IMG/VR virus record: IMGVR_UViG_3300000553_000081
Span: 1-44,430 of that record
Reading direction: 5' to 3' (one strand)
Length of the DNA: 44,430 bases
DNA from: a virus
In this document: piece by piece, positions 40,401-44,430 of the stretch
How the letters are laid out: each line of letters opens with the position of its first letter
Numbering within the stretch: position 1 is the first letter of the stretch
The notes under the pieces: generated by a model
What the model was told of the DNA's origin: nothing
Database searches by the model: none
The model's input: the letters and a program-made list of their open reading frames with translations, nothing else
Translations under genes and position numbers: made by a program

Positions 40401-40559
40401 ATCTTTTTTAATCTGTTTTAGAATTAGATTTTCAATAACTTTTGACTTATTATCATAATCATTTTCTTTCATCCATTCCTCCAACATATCATTTATTTTA
40501 GAATCTATTGTAGTTGTTACACCTTTTCTTTTCTCTTTGTCTGGTATTTTACTTCTCAT
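40386..40559 (-). CDS. Second small ribbon-helix-helix protein
   Basis: The 57-residue protein begins MRSKIPDKEKRKGVTTTIDS, a basic tail followed by the beta strand GVTTTID. Helices KINDMLEEWMKEN and DNKSKVIENLILKQIKKDKK follow, with the (K/R)SK(V/F)IE turn shared with its neighbour. It is typical of CopG/Arc-like repressors. It is the last gene before a terminator and lies 17 bases downstream of the UVR-motif gene. No toxin partner is recognised. Confidence 0.65.
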   Translation of the reverse strand: MRSKIPDKEKRKGVTTTIDSKINDMLEEWMKENDYDNKSKVIENLILKQIKKDKKGS

Positions 40560-40576
40560 ATTTTATTGCTTTATTT

Positions 40577-41041
40577 TTAACACGATTTAATCATATCTCG
40601 CACTCGAGCAGCATTTTCATAATCTTCAACACTCACATATTCTTTCATTTTTTCACTTAAAAATCCCTTTTGAATTCCACGAATTTCAGGATCATTATAT
40701 TTATAATTTTCCAATAGGTCTTCAAAAATCTTTTTATATTTATTTGTTTCATTCATCATCATATCTTTATCTACGAATGGCATTTTAATCATATCCATCA
40801 TTTGATTAACTTTATCCTCGGTTATCTTTAATTTGTGATAAAGATGATAACCATCAATCATAAGATCATCAATATGATGAATACTTGTATCAAATGGAGT
40901 GTTCTTTAATTTGTAAGTTTCTGCTTGATCGAGTAAACTTTCATAATTAAATTTCTTACCGTCTATAATATAGAATGTTTTAATCCATAAAATTAAATGT
41001 AAAAAATTATCAATGTCCACTTTTGTTTTCATGTCTATCAT
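40577..41041 (-). CDS. Hypothetical protein with C-terminal UVR-like motif
   Basis: Residues about 125-154 (LSEKMKEYVSVEDYENAARV, then RDMIKSC) match the UvrB/UvrC interaction motif found in UvrB, UvrC, ClpC and McsA. The N-terminal 120 residues are helical and unrecognised. The start overlaps the stop of the upstream gene by 4 bases. A function as adaptor for a UVR-binding partner is possible, but no Uvr protein is encoded in the window. Confidence 0.6.
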   Translation of the reverse strand: MIDMKTKVDIDNFLHLILWIKTFYIIDGKKFNYESLLDQAETYKLKNTPFDTSIHHIDDLMIDGYHLYHKLKITEDKVNQMMDMIKMPFVDKDMMMNETNKYKKIFEDLLENYKYNDPEIRGIQKGFLSEKMKEYVSVEDYENAARVRDMIKSC

Positions 41042-41478
41042 AATGTTAAAAGTTTAATATAACGTTCATACTGTTTTAAATATTCTTCGGTATAATTTTT
41101 TAATATGTAATGAATTCCAGTATTATAGTAAGAATTATCATTAATGTTGTTTACTTCACCTATATATTTTTTAAATATTTTCAAATTATAACTAATATGT
41201 TTTTGATAATCAATATTTTCAATAAAATTTATTATATTTAAAAATTTATTATATTCTTCTTTCTCTTTTTTTGTTATGGGAAATAAATTCTTATAAAAAA
41301 GTGAATGGTGGACAGGATTTCTAGTAAAAAAATTATGAGGTGCAACACCAATTAAAAAATCATACTTTTCTAGAATATAATCTGGTGATGTATATTCCAA
41401 TGTTTGATCCATCCATAAAGAACAAAAATTAAATAAGTTATATATCTGATTCTTTGTCATTTGGAAAAATTTCATCAA
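41038..41478 (-). CDS. Hypothetical protein
   Basis: The 146-residue protein is rich in Tyr, Phe and Asn and mostly helical (for example IGVAPHNFFTRNPVHHSLFY, then KKEKEEYNKFLNIINFIENI). No motif recognised. It overlaps its neighbours by 41 bases (upstream) and 4 bases (downstream), so it is part of the 42184-40386 operon. An internal ATG would shorten the overlap. Confidence 0.55.
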   Translation of the reverse strand: MMKFFQMTKNQIYNLFNFCSLWMDQTLEYTSPDYILEKYDFLIGVAPHNFFTRNPVHHSLFYKNLFPITKKEKEEYNKFLNIINFIENIDYQKHISYNLKIFKKYIGEVNNINDNSYYNTGIHYILKNYTEEYLKQYERYIKLLTL

Positions 41479-41827
41479 TAGTTAAGAGTTCATCTACAGA
41501 AAGATTCAATAAAAATGTGCTTAATTTGTCTTCATCAATATTTAGAATTTTTCTAATAAGTTCATCAACAAGTGGTTTTTTAGCTAGTCTTTCAAGTTTC
41601 TTTTTCCTGTCTTCTTTTATAAAAGAAGGTAATTTATTATCAATATACATTTCGAAGGCTTCTTTAGATTCTTTTAGAAAACCACCAGTCCATTCTTTCA
41701 ATGCTTTAACTGCAGCGAGTTTTTGATTATTACGAATATATTCATCTATTTCATCTTTGTGTTTGTATATAGCTTCAGAAGCCTTTGATAAAAATTCTCT
41801 TGATGGTACATCATTATAACTTGTCAT
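41438..41827 (-). CDS. Hypothetical helical protein
   Basis: The 129-residue helical protein has a charged middle (IKEDRKKKLERLAKKPLVDE) and an acidic Leu-rich end (KLSTFLLNLSVDELLTIDEI). It may be a small scaffolding, chaperone or adaptor protein. Its 3' end overlaps the next gene by 41 bases. Not recognised. Confidence 0.55.
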   Translation of the reverse strand: MTSYNDVPSREFLSKASEAIYKHKDEIDEYIRNNQKLAAVKALKEWTGGFLKESKEAFEMYIDNKLPSFIKEDRKKKLERLAKKPLVDELIRKILNIDEDKLSTFLLNLSVDELLTIDEIFPNDKESDI

Positions 41828-41878
41828 AATTTTTTATTTATTTTCTACGAAATTAAGAAATAAATTTAAAAGAAAAAA

Positions 41879-42184
41879 TTATTTATAGAGTTTTTTTAAC
41901 TTCATCTTTCTAATAATTTTGATACCATTCAGTATTTCTATATGATGAAATGAATCTTTTTCTAGTTTTTTTGCAACGAAAACCTTATTAAATCTAGAAA
42001 ATAAAAAATAACTTTCTTTAAAGAGTGGATGACTTTCTGTTATTCTATCGTTTAATTGAAATAGTTTTAACTTAAAAAGATAAAATTTAAATATCTCAGA
42101 TTTAGTTGATAAATCGATTGGAAAACTTTTAGAAATATGAAAATTTATATCTTTAACAAAATCATATGATTGATATGTTGACAT
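41879..42184 (-). CDS. Hypothetical protein
   Basis: The 101-residue basic protein has aromatic-rich helices (FYLFKLKLFQLNDRITESHP, then LFKESYFLFSRFNKVFVAKK). Not recognised. It starts 2 bases after the stop of the NG/W-repeat gene and is therefore probably in the same operon as that structural gene. Confidence 0.55.
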   Translation of the reverse strand: MSTYQSYDFVKDINFHISKSFPIDLSTKSEIFKFYLFKLKLFQLNDRITESHPLFKESYFLFSRFNKVFVAKKLEKDSFHHIEILNGIKIIRKMKLKKLYK

Positions 42185-42186
42185 TT

Positions 42187-43305
42187 CTAATCCATTGATT
42201 TAGGTGCTACTGATTGAGCTGTATTCATATTTATTATTTGTTGTTGTAATTCACTTGATGGTTGATATCCTAATTTTCCATTATTAAAAATTATATTATT
42301 AAATAATCCATATATAAAATTACCATTATTTACTACACCATTTAACCAAAATCCATTTTCCCAATAGCCATTATTGAATGTTCCACCGAGCCATACACCT
42401 TCAAACCAATAGCCATTATTAAATATTCCGTCATTATGAGTACCACCAAACCAAGTACCATTAAACCAAGTACCAGCAAGCCAACATGTTCTATTGTGAT
42501 TGTCTGATGTTAAAGTTTTCCCTGAAACTATATTCAAGCCAGAATGAAATTCTCCGTTTAGAAATTCACCATTATACCAATATACTGTTGTACCTGTGTT
42601 AGTTGTTCCAGTAAGTGGCATTGAACCAAATCTACTTTTAACATTTGGATTTGTTTGATTAAATTTTCCTGTCAACCAATATCCAAGAATAAAATCTCCA
42701 CCTGTAAAATTACCGTTCCACCACTTATATCCTTGAAACGTACCATTTGAAAAAATACCATTTAACCACTCACAATTATAAATTACACCATTCTGAAACA
42801 TTCCATCTATCCATGCTGAATTTTGCATTATTCCATTATAAAAAACACCATTTTCCCATCTAGGTTGTGTATAAATTATATCAACATATGCAGATAATGA
42901 CCAATCAACAAAAATATCAGCACCAAAATATCCATTAAAAAATTCTCCTCTACGCCAAATTCCGTGTCTAAATTGCGAATAAATTGGATTATCTTTTTCT
43001 AAAATTCTTTTATTTCTTTGTAAAAGTTGTCTTGTATCAAAACGATAAGAATACCATTTACCATTCTTCCATTCACCATCATACCAAATTCCAGAGTACC
43101 AGGTTCCATCTTCCCATTCACCTGCTCTCCAATTACCTGAATACCAAACAAGTCCATAATCATCTTGACCAATAATCGCATTTTCAACAATTGCATTTAA
43201 TAGCCAAATATATTTTCTTTTAATAATATCTGGTGTCACACCATCAATCAATGTTACGTTAGTAAATATATTACTATAATCTATAATATCATAAGTTTTT
43301 GTCAT
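42187..43305 (-). CDS. NG/W-repeat structural protein
   Basis: The 372-residue protein is built from some 30-40 short units of the type W-x-N-G-x-[WF] (for example WYSGIWYDGEWKNGKWY, and near the end GIFNNGYWFEGVWLGGTFNN). The five-residue periodicity resembles pentapeptide or MORN-like beta-structures seen in phage fibres and structural proteins. The N-terminal 50 residues (YDIIDYSNIFTNVTLIDGVT) and last 30 residues are non-repetitive caps. It lies between the collagen-like fibre gene and small unknown genes, with a clear promoter-like element. It is probably a virion appendage or fibre-associated protein. Confidence 0.65.
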   Translation of the reverse strand: MTKTYDIIDYSNIFTNVTLIDGVTPDIIKRKYIWLLNAIVENAIIGQDDYGLVWYSGNWRAGEWEDGTWYSGIWYDGEWKNGKWYSYRFDTRQLLQRNKRILEKDNPIYSQFRHGIWRRGEFFNGYFGADIFVDWSLSAYVDIIYTQPRWENGVFYNGIMQNSAWIDGMFQNGVIYNCEWLNGIFSNGTFQGYKWWNGNFTGGDFILGYWLTGKFNQTNPNVKSRFGSMPLTGTTNTGTTVYWYNGEFLNGEFHSGLNIVSGKTLTSDNHNRTCWLAGTWFNGTWFGGTHNDGIFNNGYWFEGVWLGGTFNNGYWENGFWLNGVVNNGNFIYGLFNNIIFNNGKLGYQPSSELQQQIINMNTAQSVAPKSMD

Positions 43306-43307
43306 AT

Positions 43308-43322
43308 TCTATATATAAAAAA
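43308..43322 (-). promoter_or_regulatory. Promoter-like element before the NG/W-repeat gene
   Basis: The minus strand reads TTTTTTATATATAGA, about 3 bases from the ATG at 43305 (GAATATGAC lies between core and gene). Together with the 27-base gap to the fibre gene it marks a transcript start. Confidence 0.4.
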
Positions 43323-43331
43323 TAATCTCTT

Positions 43332-44430
43332 TCAAATTTTAATTTCAACGTCTAGTCTTTCCACATCTTTTCTTTCTGCAAATATAGTAAAATGAATGTC
43401 TATAATTTGATTTTCTTCATCTGTTGTAATATAAATAATATCATTTATAATCGAAGAAACATAAACTTTTTGAAATTTACTTATAGATGTCATATTAACA
43501 GTTATTGAATCCAAATGAACTAAATCCTTCCAATAGTATGGTAATGATATCATTGCAGTTGTCACACCGGTAGATCTCAAAACACCTCTCACATAAACAC
43601 CATGTTCTGGACCTTCTAATGACCCATATTTTAATTTCCAACCATCTTTACTTGGATGATCAATCAAGAAAGACTTAGTCGTTGCTCTAACATTACCATT
43701 AACAGTAACATCACCTGTAATTGTTAATAAATTAGAAGCTTTTGTCCAAGTTAAATTAGTTGTACCTGAGTACTTATAAGGTGCTGATGAATCTGCCCAA
43801 ATTAAATTATAATCAGATGTTACTGATGGTAAAAGTCCTGAGGAACCAGAACTACCTGATGTTCCATTCGTTCCTGAACTACCTGAACTACCCGAAGAAC
43901 CTGAACTACCTGATGTTCCATTCGTTCCTGAACTACCTGAAGAACCAGAAGAACCAGAACTACCCGATGTACCATTCGTTCCTGATGAACCTGAACTACC
44001 TGATGTTCCATTCGTTCCTGAACTACCTGAAGAACCAGAAGAACCAGAACTACCCGATGTACCATTCGTTCCTGAACTACCCGAAGAACCTGAACTACCT
44101 GATGAACCAGAACTACCTGATGTTCCATTCGTTCCTGAACTACCCGAAGAACCTGAACTACCTGATGTTCCATTCGTTCCTGAACTACCTGAAGAACCAG
44201 AAGAACCAGAACTACCCGATGTACCATTCGTTCCTGATGAACCTGAACTACCTGATGAACCTGAACTACCTGATGTTCCATTCGTTCCTGAACTACCCGA
44301 AGAACCTGAACTACCTGATGAACCTGAACTACCTGATGTTCCATTCGTTCCTGAACTACCCGAAGAACCTGAACTACCTGAAGAACCAGAACTACCTGAT
44401 GTTCCATTCGTTCCTGAGCTACCTGAACTA
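43332..44430 (-). CDS. Collagen-like tail fibre protein, 3' part (5' end outside the window)
   Basis: The frame is open from the window edge to the stop at 43332 (about 366 codons). The first 195 or so codons are Gly-X-Y triplets (GSS, GTS, GTN), a collagen-like triple-helix stretch. Then follows GLLPSVTSDYNLIWADSSAP, a beta strand LTWTKASNLLTITGDVTVNG and the conserved phage-fibre phrase KSFLIDHPSKDGWKLKYGSL with EGPEHGVYVRG, after which a beta-rich tip continues to the end. Such proteins are tail or baseplate fibres that contact the host. The start codon is not in the window. A short ORF beginning at a TTG near 43667 is only its C-terminal part. Confidence 0.8.
   Translation of the reverse strand, partial: SSGSSGTNGTSGSSGSSGSSGSSGSSGTNGTSGSSGSSGSSGSSGSSGTNGTSGSSGSSGSSGSSGTNGTSGSSGSSGSSGSSGTNGTSGSSGSSGSSGTNGTSGSSGSSGSSGSSGSSGTNGTSGSSGSSGSSGSSGTNGTSGSSGSSGTNGTSGSSGSSGSSGSSGTNGTSGSSGSSGSSGSSGTNGTSGSSGSSGLLPSVTSDYNLIWADSSAPYKYSGTTNLTWTKASNLLTITGDVTVNGNVRATTKSFLIDHPSKDGWKLKYGSLEGPEHGVYVRGVLRSTGVTTAMISLPYYWKDLVHLDSITVNMTSISKFQKVYVSSIINDIIYITTDEENQIIDIHFTIFAERKDVERLDVEIKI
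43838..44430. repeat. Collagen-like GXY coding repeat tract
   Basis: Nine-base units coding Gly-Ser-Ser, Gly-Thr-Ser and Gly-Thr-Asn are arranged in higher-order blocks of about 45-54 bases, each marked by a Gly-Thr-Asn-Gly-Thr-Ser. The tract runs off the window. Copy number could be miscounted by an assembler. Confidence 0.88.

Noticed and set aside
40122-40559. Toxin-antitoxin locus built on the ribbon-helix-helix genes
   Set aside because: No toxin-like partner of suitable size is adjacent. The neighbours are an endonuclease relic, a terminator and a UVR-motif protein.
43332-43667. Independent 111-residue gene starting at a TTG near 43667
   Set aside because: The frame is open upstream through fibre and collagen-like sequence to the window edge, so the TTG is internal to the fibre gene.
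43820-44407. Long open frame rich in VVQVLRVVQERMEHQ on the minus strand
   Set aside because: It is an out-of-frame reading of the Gly-X-Y tract of the fibre gene. The in-frame reading gives regular collagen-like triplets and continues to a folded tip.

Overview
The window looks like part of the genome of a large, very AT-rich contractile-tailed (T4-like) bacteriophage, probably infecting a member of the Bacteroidota. It carries a tail-tube/baseplate/spike cluster, collagen-like and repeat-rich fibre genes, T4-type replication and recombination genes (UvsX/RecA, a gp41/DnaB-type helicase, a gp47 relative), and many small unrecognised genes packed with 1 to 30 base overlaps. The host guess rests on a phage-encoded ribosomal protein bS21 of Bacteroidota appearance and on start codons that mostly follow A-rich leaders without a Shine-Dalgarno motif. 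It is an inference. No tRNA, rRNA or CRISPR array was seen.

Layout. 1-104 is an end segment of unusual composition. 105-11320 (minus strand) is a replication and nucleotide block: recA, helicase, class II ribonucleotide reductase, then an autotransporter-type heptosyltransferase and a DUF6165 gene, invaded by several homing endonucleases. 11454-19139 (plus) is the tail tube, LysM, hub and spike cluster. The spike has an OB domain, a DUF5675 domain and a GH19 lysozyme domain. 19129-24782 mixes a small protein kinase, a heptose-phosphate kinase (HldE type), a metallophosphatase, a gamma-glutamylcyclotransferase fold, an apparently frameshifted gene and a gp47-like protein that has lost its metal ligands. 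24782-28028 (minus) holds a broken AAA+ ATPase and a GT25 glycosyltransferase. 28096-31410 (plus) is a row of genes whose products share a short N-terminal signature resembling the T4 capsid-targeting sequence, including a DeoC-like protein and a Nudix hydrolase. 31407-37474 holds a 15-residue-repeat protein, a BRCT protein, DnaJ and bS21. 37499-42184 holds RtcB, a decayed homing endonuclease, two ribbon-helix-helix proteins and unknown genes. 42187-44430 holds an NG/W-repeat protein and the 3' part of a collagen-like tail fibre.

The most striking system is a set of three fractured genes. The helicase, the AAA+ ATPase and RecA are each encoded as two separate ORFs carrying the two halves of a split intein. 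In the helicase and the AAA+ ATPase the break is inside the Walker A motif, right after the GK. The intein is atypically split (30-35 residue N-part, about 118 residue C-part), and a free-standing Vsr-like homing endonuclease gene sits between the halves. In RecA the split is of the canonical type (104 + 42 residues), and only a 57-codon relic that looks like a homing endonuclease C-terminus remains between the halves. Functional ATPases would therefore require protein trans-splicing. Two other homing endonucleases of a zinc-repeat/DUF723 type flank an acidic gene next to the helicase, and a third copy is a pseudogene beside rtcB.

A second theme is heptose and glycosylation (HldE-type kinase, O-heptosyltransferase, GT25, DUF6165). 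A third is host take-over or repair (bS21, DnaJ, RtcB, kinase). A recurrent element close to TTTATATATAnA lies 12-45 bases before many start codons and is probably the phage's own promoter class.
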